From Turnera subulata (taxonomy: Eukaryota; Streptophyta; Magnoliopsida; Malpighiales; Passifloraceae), in contig JAKUCV010007207.1 of NCBI GenBank assembly GCA_028386065.3, positions 243,737-307,736 of the forward strand: a stretch of 64,000 nucleotides of DNA, written 5' to 3'. Positions 37,612 through 48,500 of the stretch are shown here, piece by piece. The notes beneath the pieces were generated by a model that was given only the letters and a program-made list of their open reading frames with translations, was not told where the DNA came from and ran no database searches. Every line of letters begins with the position of its first letter. Positions within the stretch are counted from its first letter, which is position 1. The translations under genes and the position numbers were made by a program.

Positions 37612-38390
37612 AGTACTTCTTCTCCGTTGTAAAACTGTTATGCATTAAATAAAATAAGTTTCCTTTTTTAAATCAAAATCTCTTGTGTTACGAAATCTCT
37701 CGTTAAACAAAAAAATAAACATCTCAAAGCAAAATAAAAATCAACTATAAGAATATTAAATCAAATATAAAGAAATTAAAAACAAAATTCGTTTAACAAA
37801 ACCCAAACATAGAGAAATTAAAACAAAACAAAACTCGTTTAACAAAATCAAAACATAAAGAAATTAAAACAACAACATGTTTTCATGTTTGGCGCTCTGG
37901 ATCGGTCGTAAACATCCTCGATCCCGAGAAACGTGACACGCACCACTAACGGTGACGTTCGTTTCCCTCGTGAAAAGACGTCCGTTAACTGGGAAGGCGA
38001 TGATCACGAGAGCGTCCTGTGTCCCTCGAAAGAAACGTACCCACTTGTCCAACAATTCCGCATAAGCCAAAAACGTCTGTCAAGTCTCGTATCTCTCCAC
38101 GATGTCCGAACAACTGTAAGCTTGTCGCACATGTGCTCTACTCGAGGTGTGGTCCCATCAGTCTAGCCACAACAGTCACGGATGCATGTGATGAAAGATG
38201 CAGAGAATAATGAAAAACCATAAAAAAAGGACAAAGTAGCCAGGGCGAAAGAAAATCGTAAGATGAGAAGGGACGGAAAAATACTTGCGTTGGTAGCCCC
38301 AAAACACACAAAGTGATGAGATAATAAATGAGGCAATGGCAAAATTTTCAAAAAGCAAAATCTCAAAGATCGAAAACGGTAAACATTTTT
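37612..38390. other. Spacer between the two antisense ORFs
   Basis: An A-rich stretch with repeated AAATTAAAACAAAAC-type motifs (37730-37875), then mixed sequence. Short open frames on both strands overlap and show no family. Confidence 0.45.
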
Positions 38391-38400
38391 CTATAAAAGG
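38391..38400 (+). promoter_or_regulatory. TATA box of antisense ORF 2
   Basis: CTATAAAAGG lies 70 bp upstream of the ATG at 38470. A start of transcription near 38425 would leave a ~45-nt leader, typical for a plant polymerase II gene. Confidence 0.6.
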
Positions 38401-38469
38401 CAAAACAACGGAAAGCGAAAGCCACAAAGCATCCAAGAGAAAACAAAACCCTCAAGCAAAGAAAACACC

Positions 38470-39189
38470 ATGTTAAGAAATCCAAACACCACGCGTCGAA
38501 GCAACATGCCTGCTCCATCATCCGTCTTCTTTGTTGAAGGTGCCAACCTAGGCAGAAGAAACCGGTTGGCCAACAGTATGATCAACGAGCGTCCAGAAGA
38601 ACTACCGAACGAGCTCGGCAGAATGCCGCGTCTGGTCTTCGTCGACGAACTCTACTCGTCCAGATTCTTCATCACTCCCATGGAAGAGACGTTCTTCCTA
38701 GAGGACCATGGCACTCTGAGGACCTCCTTCTACGGCTCGGCAAACTCCGTCATGTTTTTCATCTCCGAAAGACTTCAGGAGTTCAACCTAGAGTCCACTT
38801 GCCAAACCCTGGAGCAAGGTACCTACTTCCAACTCTCGATGACTGCCCAAAGCATGCCAAGAATGACTCGATTACCTCCAACTTGGCCAAAGGCCCGACT
38901 ACTGGTGTGGAACTGCAGAGGAGTTGCAAGGCATCCCCAGGAGTTCTCGCATACCCTGAGGGACCTGAAGAACCAATACAAGCCCAACATGGTTCTTCCC
39001 ACGGAGACTCAGTGGCAACCTGAAGACGATCACGGTCTCATCCCACTCCGGTTCCCTGCAGCAAACCGATTCGAGCTTCCAGGCCAGAACAACGCAGGCG
39101 GCATGTGGTTCTGGTGGAGCGACAGGATCACGGTCAACATCAACAATGACCCCAACAGCTTCAGGGTCAACGTCGTTCCAAGGCGATGA
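38470..39189 (+). CDS. Antisense ORF 2: half AP-endonuclease-like protein, 239 aa
   Basis: The C-terminal ~100 residues resemble the N-terminal half of the endonuclease/exonuclease/phosphatase fold of plant LINEs. RLLVWNCRG (W147, N148) is the first strand, LKNQYKPNMVLPTET places a metal-binding Glu at 179, and NAGGMWFWWSDRITVNI matches the GG-hydrophobic-W segment that follows. The later catalytic Asp and His motifs are absent because the protein ends at 239, so nuclease activity is unlikely. The first ~140 residues (VFFVEGANLGRRNRL, RLVFVDELYSSRFF) are not recognised. It has its own TATA box and an AT-rich 3' flank (TGTAATATTTTCC, 39230). It lies antisense to the LTR element, just inside the primer-binding site. 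The open frame has no breaks, suggesting recent activity or selection. Confidence 0.55.
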   Translation: MLRNPNTTRRSNMPAPSSVFFVEGANLGRRNRLANSMINERPEELPNELGRMPRLVFVDELYSSRFFITPMEETFFLEDHGTLRTSFYGSANSVMFFISERLQEFNLESTCQTLEQGTYFQLSMTAQSMPRMTRLPPTWPKARLLVWNCRGVARHPQEFSHTLRDLKNQYKPNMVLPTETQWQPEDDHGLIPLRFPAANRFELPGQNNAGGMWFWWSDRITVNINNDPNSFRVNVVPRR

Positions 39190-39444
39190 ATGTATTTTTA
39201 CTTTTCTATAAAATATCAATGTAATATTTTCCTTTGTAATGAAATTATTAGTATTATTAATAATATTTATATTTCCGCTTATTTGTGGCATCATTACCTC
39301 TTATGTGTATGTTCTGCGACAGCTGGCGTCCCTTGACTGGATCCATAATGCACTAACTAAAATGATATAAAATAATAAACAAATGGAGCGAACTATGCAA
39401 ACAAGGACAACAAACACACAAGGACTGCACAACAAGACCTAACG

Positions 39445-39462
39445 CCCGCTCCGCTACCAAAA
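39445..39462 (-). other. Primer-binding-site-like sequence of the LTR element
   Basis: Minus-strand TTTTGGTAGCGGAGCGGG immediately follows the LTR end ...GGGGCGTTTCA. It resembles the tRNA-Met-type plant site TGGTATCAGAGC, differing at several bases, so the primer tRNA is uncertain. Confidence 0.6.
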
Positions 39463-42400
39463 TGAAACGCCCCGACCCGTATTTACCGTACACAGTAAAC
39501 ACGTGCCGGAACTGTGACGACCCAACCATACAAAGCCCAGCATACAGTGTATACGACAGTAACTCGAGCTCAACAGCCCAAAATAAAAACATCAAAAACA
39601 TCAAAATCGGCCCAATGGCTCAACAATAACAATATAATGCACAGCGGAAGACTTAATAACTCACAAGACACTGTATGCGACACTGATGCAAACTATGGAT
39701 CCAAGTCCTATCCAAGGGATAACGCCGCAGCCTGTCTGGAATGCACCAACCCTATACCACAAATAACTCATCCTACGGGATGAAAGCCCGCAGGTGAGGG
39801 GTGAGTCCGAAGTACTCACCAGCCAAGGATAAAAAGAGATATGCAGGCAACTATAGTACTTCAAAGAAGAAATTCAGACAATAGTCACAACCATACCAAA
39901 GACAATACCGTACAAGACAGACCAAACTCAAAGACTCGACCCAGACATACCAAGGACTTTATTATTTTTCCAATTTTATCTTTCTGGTCTCGTCACGGAT
40001 AAGCTAAGGTCGTACCAAGCTATCAACCTATTTATGGTGCCAGATCAGAAAGAACCCGGGATCAACATCCCAATATCAAATCTCAGGGATCAACATCCCA
40101 ATCACAATTTCAAGGATCAACATCCCAATAACAATCTCAGGGATCAACATCCCAATCACAATCTCAGGGATCAACATCCCAATCAAACCGGCATCAACAT
40201 GCCCATCACAAGTAACCCAGATCATGGCCACCACAAAACAGTCTCAAACCATCCGGTCGTACCTCTACTTACCACGTGACAATAAAATCACCATCTCAAC
40301 AATCTCATAACTCCAATTAATCATAATTAACAGTTCAACAATTATCCACAATTTCTACAAGTTCAATAACACAGTCCAACAACAGCAACAACAATAACCA
40401 TCGCAGTCAAATAACTATCAAGGATCATCTCAGTAGTTCAATCAAGCAGTCAATCACACACAGTATTACAGGTACATATCAAGGGTTATCCATCCTCACC
40501 TTAGCCGATTACTCAACTCTGAAAACATCAATCGGTCCAAAGCCGGTTCTACAGGAACTGCTCGATATCGACTCCTATATAACAAATAACAAATGCACAC
40601 ATAAGATGCACATAATCGGTATGCTATGATGCCAAAACTGCGAAATAACCCATCCCGGTTCATATCCTTTATTATCATTTTTTTCCGAAAATATTATACC
40701 GTACGTATATCCGAATATAATTTCGGTACCATACTTTAATTAAAACTCTTTTCAAAATATATTTATAAAGGTATTTATCATTATCCAAAAATATATTTAT
40801 CATAATTTTTCTAGGAAGATATATATATAGGTATATATATACATTTCCAAAATTATTTACTCCAAGTAATTATACTTTTCCAAAAATATTACTATAATAT
40901 AATTCCCTGAAAAAAAATATAACGTACGCTTATATTCCGAAAATATTTTATGGTATTGTTTTCTTTCCGAAAATGTAGTTATTATATAGTATTTTTGCAA
41001 AGGGTATAGTTCATATATTAATTACCTTAGCTTCTTGAAAATAATATAACATGATAGTTACTTTATTTATTTCCACAAAATATAACCATATACTATATAT
41101 TTATTTTTCCCAGAAAATATAATTTATATATATTCAAATTATATTCATTATTTATTATTATTATTATTATTATTTTAAATTCGGACTGGGCCAGTGCTTA
41201 ACCTTGTCGATATCGGGTATCGGGCATCATTCGGACTGGGCCAGTGCTTAACATCATATCTTAAATTCGGACTGGGCCAGTGCTTAACATCATATCTTAG
41301 GATGTGTATCCTTGCGTCTTTTTGGTTTAAGAATAATGGGTTAATTAATAGTAAATTGTGACAAGGATGCCGATCCTTGGTATTTTGGATAGGATGTCTA
41401 TCCCGGTGATTTGATTAGGGATGTTGATCCCTGAGATATGATTTTGGTTGATGATAATATAATTGTCACGTGGTAAGTAGAGGTACGACCGGATGGTTTG
41501 AGACTGTTTTGTGGTGGCTATGATCTGGGTTACTTGTGATGGGCATGTTGATGCCGGTTTGATTGGGATGTTTATCCCTGAGTTTGATATTGGGATGTTG
41601 ATCCCGGGTTCTTTTTGATCTGGCACCAGGAACAGGTTGATAACCTGGTACGACCCTAGCTTATCCGTGACGGGACCCAGAAAAGATAAAATTGGAAATT
41701 GGTTTTATTTGAGTCTTTTTGGTCTTGGACCGGTTTTGGGTCCAGTCTTTCGGTTTGGTATGTATTTGGCGGTTTTTGCCTGTTTTTGGACTTGAGTATT
41801 TATAGTGTTCATATTGATTGTCTTTCCTTCGTCAGTAAGCACTTCGGACTCACCCCTCACCTGCGGGCTTTCATCCCGTAGGATGAGTTATTTTTGGTGC
41901 AGGATTGGTGCATTCCAGACAGGCTGCGGCGTTATCCCTTGGACAGGACTTGGATCCATAGTTTGCATCTATGTCGCATACAGTGTTTAGTGAGTTGTTA
42001 AGTCTTCCGCTGTGCATTTTATTGATATTATTGGGCCATTGGGTCGGTTTTGTTATTTATGATGTTTCCTATTTTGGGCTGTTGGGCCCGGGTTTCAGTT
42101 GTGTATACTGTATGCTTGGGCTTATTTTGGTTAGGTTGACACAGTTCCGGCACGCGTTTACTGTGTACGGTAAATACGGGTCGGGGCGTTTCAATGCAGC
42201 GTGTGAACTCCTTAATAATGCAGACAACCTTAATAATGCAGCTTGTCTGCATTATTAAGCGAGTCCGGTCCGGACCAAAAAATAACTGATACCCCCTTAG
42301 TTATTTTCCGGTGTGATTTTTCCGAAAATTCCGGGACCCGAAAAATACCAACTTAGGCCCAAAAAATACACGGAAAAATTACGAGCGCGGGAAAACTCTC

Positions 42401-42524
42401 GGTTTCGAAAAACGACGCTCGATTTACCTTGAACTAATTACCCAAGATTAATTCAACAGTAAATCACGGTAAAAAGACTTTTACAGTCCCGGTAAAAATC
42501 TAAATTTTTACCCGGGCTGTTACA
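39463..42524 (-). repeat. Right-hand LTR (5' LTR by orientation), 3062 bp, rearranged
   Basis: Positions 39463-41200 match the left-hand LTR almost base for base, and 42197-42524 match its inner end. The middle (41204-42196) is different: the GC-rich and C/T blocks are gone, and an inverted LTR segment stands in their place. At the left junction TTCGGACTGGGCCAGTGCTTAAC is repeated three times (41180, 41230 and 41265 regions). The tandem GGGATCAACATCCCAAT units are at 40065-40198. Confidence 0.85.
41204..42196 (+). mobile_element. Inverted LTR segment nested in the right-hand LTR
   Basis: Read in reverse, 42196 back to about 41345 is a diverged copy of the outer LTR: TGAAACGCCCCGACCCG, the ACTGTATGCGACA block, GGATCCAAGTCC, AAGGGATAACGCCGCAGCC and the ATCAACATCCC-type units, all in the same order as at 39463-40300. 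It therefore forms a large inverted repeat with the start of the same LTR. It is more diverged than the two LTRs are from each other, so it comes from a related, older copy. Confidence 0.85.
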
Positions 42525-42960
42525 GACTCGCCAACCTAATGGGTACCTGTTTCTGACCCGATTATATTTAGAATATAGATATTTTACTGATCTAATATAA
42601 GACTTATTTAATATTTAAGGCCAAATTTAATAAAATTATCCATAAATATTTCTATAAATACTTTAAAATATTATTATATTGTGATTCTATAATTTATAAT
42701 TTTATTTAATATATGAGAAAATCTAATTATATGACTATTTTCTTAAAGAATACAACGACTTGTGCAAAATAGAAAATTTTCAAATTGATTTTTAGGTTTG
42801 GTAAACTTAATAGGTAACCCGCGGGTCAATCCGAACCCGACACGATAGTAAACGGGTTGGACACGACACGACACTATTATTAAATAGGTCGGGTCGGGTT
42901 GAAGATTTAGAACTCGTTTACCTGTTCAACTCGACACGACAACACGAATTGCCAGGTCTA
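42525..42960. mobile_element. Right part of the split hAT MITE
   Basis: Continues the element begun at 34090: CGCCAACCTAATGGGTACCTG, an AT-rich centre, then the ACACGAC-repeat subterminal region, ending GAATTGCCAGGTCTA. TTTATACG at 42961-42968 exactly repeats the left duplication at 34082-34089. With the LTR element removed the MITE is about 580 bp, close to the 559-bp intact relative at 6628. Confidence 0.93.
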
Positions 42961-42968
42961 TTTATACG

Positions 42969-43092
42969 TCAACTCCATCACACATTATCCTTTGTTCATA
43001 GGATTTTGTTTTAATAAAGATTGTTTGTCTCTTACTAAAGAGGATAATAAAGTCCAGAAATTAGGAGAAGACCCTAAAAAGGAGATTCAGCG
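42969..43092. other. Short intergenic stretch before the coiled-coil ORF
   Basis: Part of it (43051-43092) is an imperfect repeat of the bases at 43140-43190 (AAAGTCCAGAAATTA..GAAGA), so the coiled-coil sequence once extended upstream. Confidence 0.4.
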
Positions 43093-43263
43093 ATGAATGA
43101 AATTAAAATATTAAGGGAGAAACAAATGGTTCAGGAAAAGAAAGTCCAGAAATTACAAGAAGACAATAAAAAATTCAGTGATGAAATTAAAGGATTAAAG
43201 GGAAAGAAACGGTTCGGCATGAAAAGAATAAAATTTTTGCCCTCCCGTGTCGGACAAAAATGA
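43093..43263 (+). CDS. Small coiled-coil ORF, 56 aa, possible gene remnant
   Basis: Not recognised. The frame reads MNEIKILREKQMVQEKKVQK and continues with heptad-like LQEDNKKFSDEIKGLKGKK, then a basic tail with RFGMKRIKFLPSRVGQ. The strong heptad pattern and the internal repetition of a ~65-bp unit upstream suggest the last exon of a coiled-coil protein or a decayed copy of one. There is no supporting promoter or splice evidence, and it may be a pseudogene. Confidence 0.25.
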   Translation: MNEIKILREKQMVQEKKVQKLQEDNKKFSDEIKGLKGKKRFGMKRIKFLPSRVGQK

Positions 43264-43659
43264 TGTAGGCCTGCCTCAGAAGTGAAAAGGAGTCATTACG
43301 GTTCTCAGTGATGTATAAGTTATATTCGTCGACTATAATGATGTATCTTCACTATATAAATTTGTGCCATTGCTACAATCATTTTGTAATGATATGGTCA
43401 TAAATCATAGGGAGATTGTTTCCAGTTTTTAGATGGTGATTTAGCTTCTTTTGGGATATTGCATTTCGGGTATATGATGGGATAAATTTGAATAACATGA
43501 CACTATAATCAATGCCTTATTTCTGTTTCTCTGTTTGATTCCTCGTTTCGCGACCTTGACGTTTGCTTTTTAAATGAAATTGGTACAACACCCAGCAGCT
43601 CTAATTTCCAAAACCAGTAGTAGAGCCTTTTTTTTGTTTGGTCTGAATGAGAAGTGCCA
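43264..43659. other. Intergenic DNA, no gene recognised
   Basis: AT-rich sequence with no identifiable feature; a T-run at 43627-43635 lies next to the LINE pseudogene. Confidence 0.4.
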
Positions 43660-44130
43660 AAAGGCCGAGTTCCAGGGGTTGAACAAAATGGGAAACACCC
43701 AAATTACAAGATGAAGGAAAATGCGCAAGTCAATCAGCACAACGATTGCCACGCGATAAACATGGCGAAGAGTCACCTGCCACTCCCCATTGAGAAGTTG
43801 TTGAATCGCATGCAAATGTGAAGCAACCCTTTCGAACCTGGATCTCCTACATCTTTAGATTATCAATGATTGTCTTAGCATCGACCTCAACCTCAACCTC
43901 CACCAAGCGATAGCCAATTAGGTCCCATGCGCTATTCAATCCAACAAAGAATCCCCGTAGTTCCGCATGCAGAGGGGAACAAAGGCCGGCATATAACATT
44001 AACCATCAATCCATTCATCCATAGAACTGCGAAGCACACCACCACCAGCAGAGTGGCTCTGCAAAGTGGTGGCCCCATCAGAATTGAGGCGAACCCACCC
44101 GTTAGGTTTGGCTCCAAGAGACTTGAATAA
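43660..44130 (-). pseudogene. LINE RNase H-like domain, decayed
   Basis: Minus-strand conceptual pieces fit the C-terminal RNase H-like domain of plant LINE polyproteins in the right order: GAKPNGWVRLNSDGA, GGGVLRSSMDEWIDG, HAELRGFFVGLNSAW, VEVEVDAKTIIDNL and SRGNRCAD. The first catalytic Asp (SDGA) and the Glu of AEL are present. A stop follows EWIDG, the frame changes before HAEL, and further stops follow NLKM and RCAD, so it is not functional. The reverse transcriptase and endonuclease parts are not seen nearby. Confidence 0.8.
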
Positions 44131-44388
44131 CCTGCCGCATCAGAGTACCAGCCCCGTGACACTGGCGAGCAACAAAAGCACTAGCATTGTCACTAGCAAC
44201 AGTAGCACTGGCATAGCCACGAGCCTTAGCTCTGGTTAAGACGACGCCGTTTATGATATTTTCCAGTAAAAAAGGGATCGACAGTCAAAGTATGGTTATA
44301 TCTATATAGCCAGATGCACATCACTCGCACATGGGTTGGCCTTGTATCACTGTCGTGTGCTGAATGATCTAGCCGGATATATGTGGTA

Positions 44389-45258
44389 TAGAGGTGGAAA
44401 AATGGTTATCCACGGGTATACATGGGTTGGACCATAAATGGTTCATACCCATTTATACCCACTTATCCATTTATGACCCAAGAAATTTAAATGGATAACC
44501 ATATCCATTTTGACCAATTTAAGTTGGTTCATACCTATTTATCCATATGATGTTATGTCTATTTTTTAAAATATGGAATTTAATTTCTTAAACTTATAAA
44601 TATTAATCTAACTCATATTAACCCGACAACCTATACGAGCCTAATTAGACACAAATGTGTTGGATCTGGTTGGGCTTAACTCGGCCCATATGGGCTCAAT
44701 TAGCCCGCATTGGCTGGCCCAACTCGGTCCAAGTGCGACCCAGTTAGGCCCCCATGATATGGGTCGACTCGGGTCTAACCGGGTCCACTGTGGGCCCAAT
44801 TAGGCCTGACGAGTTGGTCGGGTCAGGCCCATATGGGCCCGATTAGGCCCATATGGACCGGGCCTACTTAGGCCCAAATGCCCATGTAGGCCCGCATAAC
44901 AGGGATGTACTGGGCCCAATTAGGCCCGTATAAGATGCACCGTGACGGGTTAGAGGAGGAGTAATACCAGAGGAGACTGAGAAGCAGTAAACTTTTATTT
45001 TTGAAAAAAATTAGACGGGATAATTATAAGTATAAAAGTAGAATATTGAGATAATTGAATTAGAATATTAATATTTGGGCTATCATGGATATCCATTATC
45101 CAACCTGTAAATATTATAATTATATGGGATAAATTGATATATTTTATCCATTAAGACCTAAATAATTTTACACTTATATATTTATATCCAAAACACACAT
45201 CTATGATGGATATGATATAAATGGATAACTTACCCAACCCAACCCATCTTGCCATCTA
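44389..45258. mobile_element. TIR element, probably hAT-like, ~870 bp
   Basis: The left end TAGAGGTGGAAAAATGG and the right end, reversed, TAGATGGCAAGATGGG form imperfect terminal repeats of the TAGRGGTGGCAAAA kind seen in hAT-Ac MITEs. Subterminal regions carry mirrored ATGGTTATCC / GGATAACTTA. The centre (44640-44950) is packed with TTAGGCCC and CCCATATGGGC motifs on both strands. The target duplication is unclear: ATGTGGTA at the left and ATATGGTA two bases past the right end. Confidence 0.5.
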
Positions 45259-45332
45259 GGATATGGTACCAAACTATAAGTCCGCGACGGATTTCCGTCT
45301 TATACCATATATGGTAAGAATTTCACAAAATG

Positions 45333-45540
45333 ACGGTTGGCTCAGTGGTATGGGCGCTTGTAAAGTGGCTCCAGGTCTGTGGTTTCAGGTTTGATCCCAT
45401 GGCTCCTTATTTTGCCTTTCTTTTCATATAAATTTTGCTTAACTCTCTCAATTATTCAAAATAATCCACATAAAGGGCCCCCTAAAAAAATATATATAAA
45501 TTTGGCCCCCCCTAAACAAATTTACTGGATCCGCCCAAGT
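45333..45540 (+). mobile_element. tRNA-derived SINE
   Basis: The head has a polymerase III A box, TTGGCTCAGTGGTATGGG (45337-45354), and a B box, GGTTTGATCCC (45389-45399), about 40 bp later, which is the spacing of a tRNA-like promoter. A tRNA fold is not expected because the 3' half is not tRNA-like. The body runs on to a TTTGGCCCCCCCTAAA segment and TTACTGGATCCGCCC. Tail and target duplication were not located, so the end is approximate. Confidence 0.6.
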
Positions 45541-48500
45541 CAAACTTCACTTCTTGTTGATGTAATGGATAACAATTTTTTGTTGATTGATGATGAAGTT
45601 ATTCAGCCAAAGGATGTTCAATTCAATCATATGATGAAGCTGATCGCTTTTGTGTGCATGAGAAAGGAAAAACACCAATTATGTGTTAAGATTGTGATAA
45701 TCTACATTGCCCGTTGACAAACAACAATGTTGTTTTGATGACCAAGTTTTTTCTTAGGTGCATAGCCTAGGAATGTCGTTGATGTGATTAAAACAGCGGC
45801 CACTTTTTAACTTTTAAGGGATTATTATTATTATTATGCATGGAATTTCCTTAATTAGTGGCTCTCAGTATATAAGCATTACAGAATTTGGGAAGGGTAG
45901 CAATTCTTTATCGTCAATTTTTTTTTTTGCCGAAGTCTTTATCGTCATGTATTTAATACAAAAGAAAACATTAATAGTTCTACTTCTTCCGTTGGATCAA
46001 ACTCACATTTTAGAAATCCTCAATAAACAGATAAATGCGCGTCCTAGATAAAGAAGGATTATAGAATCTGCAACTTGGAATATAATATGTATAACCATCC
46101 ATTCACATCTTTGTTTTTCTTTTTTCGGTCGAAACACATCTAATTAGTTGATGACTTTGATTCATTGGGTAATATATAATATGAGGTTGCTTGGAAGTTG
46201 GAAGGCATAATCTCAGTTGACAAATAGGAAGCCAAAATTCAGCTGTTGGTTTTTACAAACTGGTATTATTTAAACACAAAAACTTCAACTACTGTTACCC
46301 AACCCCGAACTATTCATTCTTTGACGCATTGTTGTCATTCCGGTGGTCTTGGTCTATATATAATTATCCATTCACGCACCAAAATAATTAAGTTGGTTTG
46401 CCAAAATTCTATACTCTATATAGGGGATTTCGGGAATATGAATATAAATCCTGGTTTATAGACTAATTTTCTGTAGTGTGAGGCATGCACACAGATACTA
46501 TCGATCTCAAATCAAGGTGGGCAAGGTAACCCTGCATTCTTATCTGATGCTAACTGGAATTAGGTACTATGCAAAGAAACAGTCAAATCAACTAGCTAGA
46601 TGTAGTGGTTAGAATTGATAAGTTTATGCATATAAATTGCCAAACCAAAAAATTAAAAATCTGATATTCCTTTCGTGCATCCAAATAATTATTAATCAAG
46701 CACGTTTTGCCGTCAACCGTTAGATTATGCGAAGGAATTTCCTAACTACTGTGTTTTGGTTGCTTCTATTAATGGGGGTTGATCATTAGTTAATGTGTTT
46801 CTCGTCCAACTTCCGTTTGTGTATTTTTTTCCCAGTTTTAATTTTATATTACGCGGAACATACGGTATTAGATTTCATTTGCATTTGCTATGTGCATAAG
46901 TAACAGAACCTTAATATTTATATGACCAGACATTCTGGCAATCTACATGATTAATGTGTCAGAATAATGATTGTTGCATATATGCCACACCTACGTAGAA
47001 TAATGATGCTCTCATGTACGTCTACATATTTCTATAGGCAAACACGTAAATTGTCGTCCCCTAAGGTTTCAAATCAATCGATGTGACTGCCTGGGTAGCT
47101 GGGTTTACTCTTTTGATTAGTATTACTAAAGATATTAGCACCATAAACAGCCTGCGCCACATGACCAGGACTAATGATTATAATGAACTACAGAGGCTAG
47201 CTGAATCCTTTGTAATTGTGAATTGTGATAGTATTATATATGTTTGGTTGGAGAGATCGTGCTTGTTATTTGTTGTAGGGTACTTATTGCCAAATGCCAA
47301 TGTTAAGGGCAAGTGTAGTTTGATAATGATTGAAATGTGTTAAAAATACAAAAAAAAAAAAATGTACATTGAAATAAAGATACAATTAATAAATGGCTCT
47401 GAACCTCAGCACTCGGGTGGGGAATATTTTTTCCATTATGTACCAGAATAAACTGTTAAGAGAATATGTAGTTGAACAGCTAGAATTGTTCGATAATTCA
47501 TCATTCTTAATTAACGCAATAAGGTTTCCCACGCCCTGATGTCTAGTCAATTACTACTAAAACAGATTAGGTGATAATTAAATCCCTGGGTACACACTAA
47601 TTTCTTTTTTTTTTTTAATGAACTTCATTCGCTGGTTATTGAAAAGTTAGCGGTAGCTAGCCAATGGCAACATGAATATTATCTGCCTTTTTAAGTAAGA
47701 TAAATAACCAGACACTGTTTCCTAGTTCTCTGGCCATTTTACGGGTGTGCTTGATTTTTTTTTTTTTATTATGTATATATAATCATAGGCTGGATTGTCC
47801 CCTGCCTAACCATGCATGAATGAGAGTTCGGTCAACACAATCCCATTCAAGTTGCAGTACTTATCTCATTCAAAAGTTTAATGGCAATAACTTGCCTCCA
47901 GTTAGCAATCACGTACATTTCTTCAAGGAATGGTCTACGAGAACTTAACAAGTACTTTGTAAAATAAAAAATAAATAAAAACTAACTTGTACTTCTGTGT
48001 TAGTAATAGACTAATAGTTAGTCCAACTATAATATAACTTCTCTCAATTATTTGATCACGTAACTTGTCATGGCAAAAGTCTCAATTATCTCACAATAAC
48101 TACCACAGTATCAATAGTAACCTGCTGCACGAATTAATTATGGGGAAAAAATCTCCAAACATGCATGGGATTAAAAAAAAAAAGATTTGCAAGGAAAAGG
48201 GAAAGCTTTAATTTGTTTTCCCTATTTTTCATTTACTGCTTTAAACCTCTGTTTCATTTCATGCTTGTGTTTATGGGAAAAACTGATGAAGTCAAAGACG
48301 ATGAACTTGGAGCTGTTGTGTAAAAACTACAAACCTTAATGCGATACGGCTTAGCTATGACCGCCGGCTTTAGAGGCATAGGAGGGTTTACTGGACAGGT
48401 TTATGTGAAGCGTCCATTGTGTGCACATTGCAAGAACTATACCACTAGCTGGACCGGTTTTTCTTTCTTTCTTTGTATTTCCAATTTAACAAATTTTAGA

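Larger units (their letters stand above)
34240..42524 (-). mobile_element. LTR retrotransposon, 8285 bp, non-autonomous
   Basis: Outer ends on the plus strand are TGAAACGCCCCG at the left and CCGGGCTGTTACA at the right, so the element is bounded by TG...CA. Flanks GACAC (34235-34239) and GACTC (42525-42529) are a 5-bp target duplication with one mismatch. Two LTRs (34240-37046 and 39463-42524) enclose 2416 bp. Orientation is minus. A primer-binding-site-like TTTTGGTAGCGGAGCGGG follows the right-hand LTR on the minus strand, and an AAGGGGGG polypurine tract precedes the left-hand LTR. The inner part has no open frame resembling gag, protease, reverse transcriptase or integrase on the minus strand, so it needs helpers. 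Instead two plus-strand genes are present. Ty3/gypsy-like by LTR wording; this is inference. Confidence 0.88.

Noticed and set aside
45333..45405. Possible tRNA gene
   Set aside because: A and B boxes are present, but the acceptor stem and 3' half do not pair; it fits a SINE head better.
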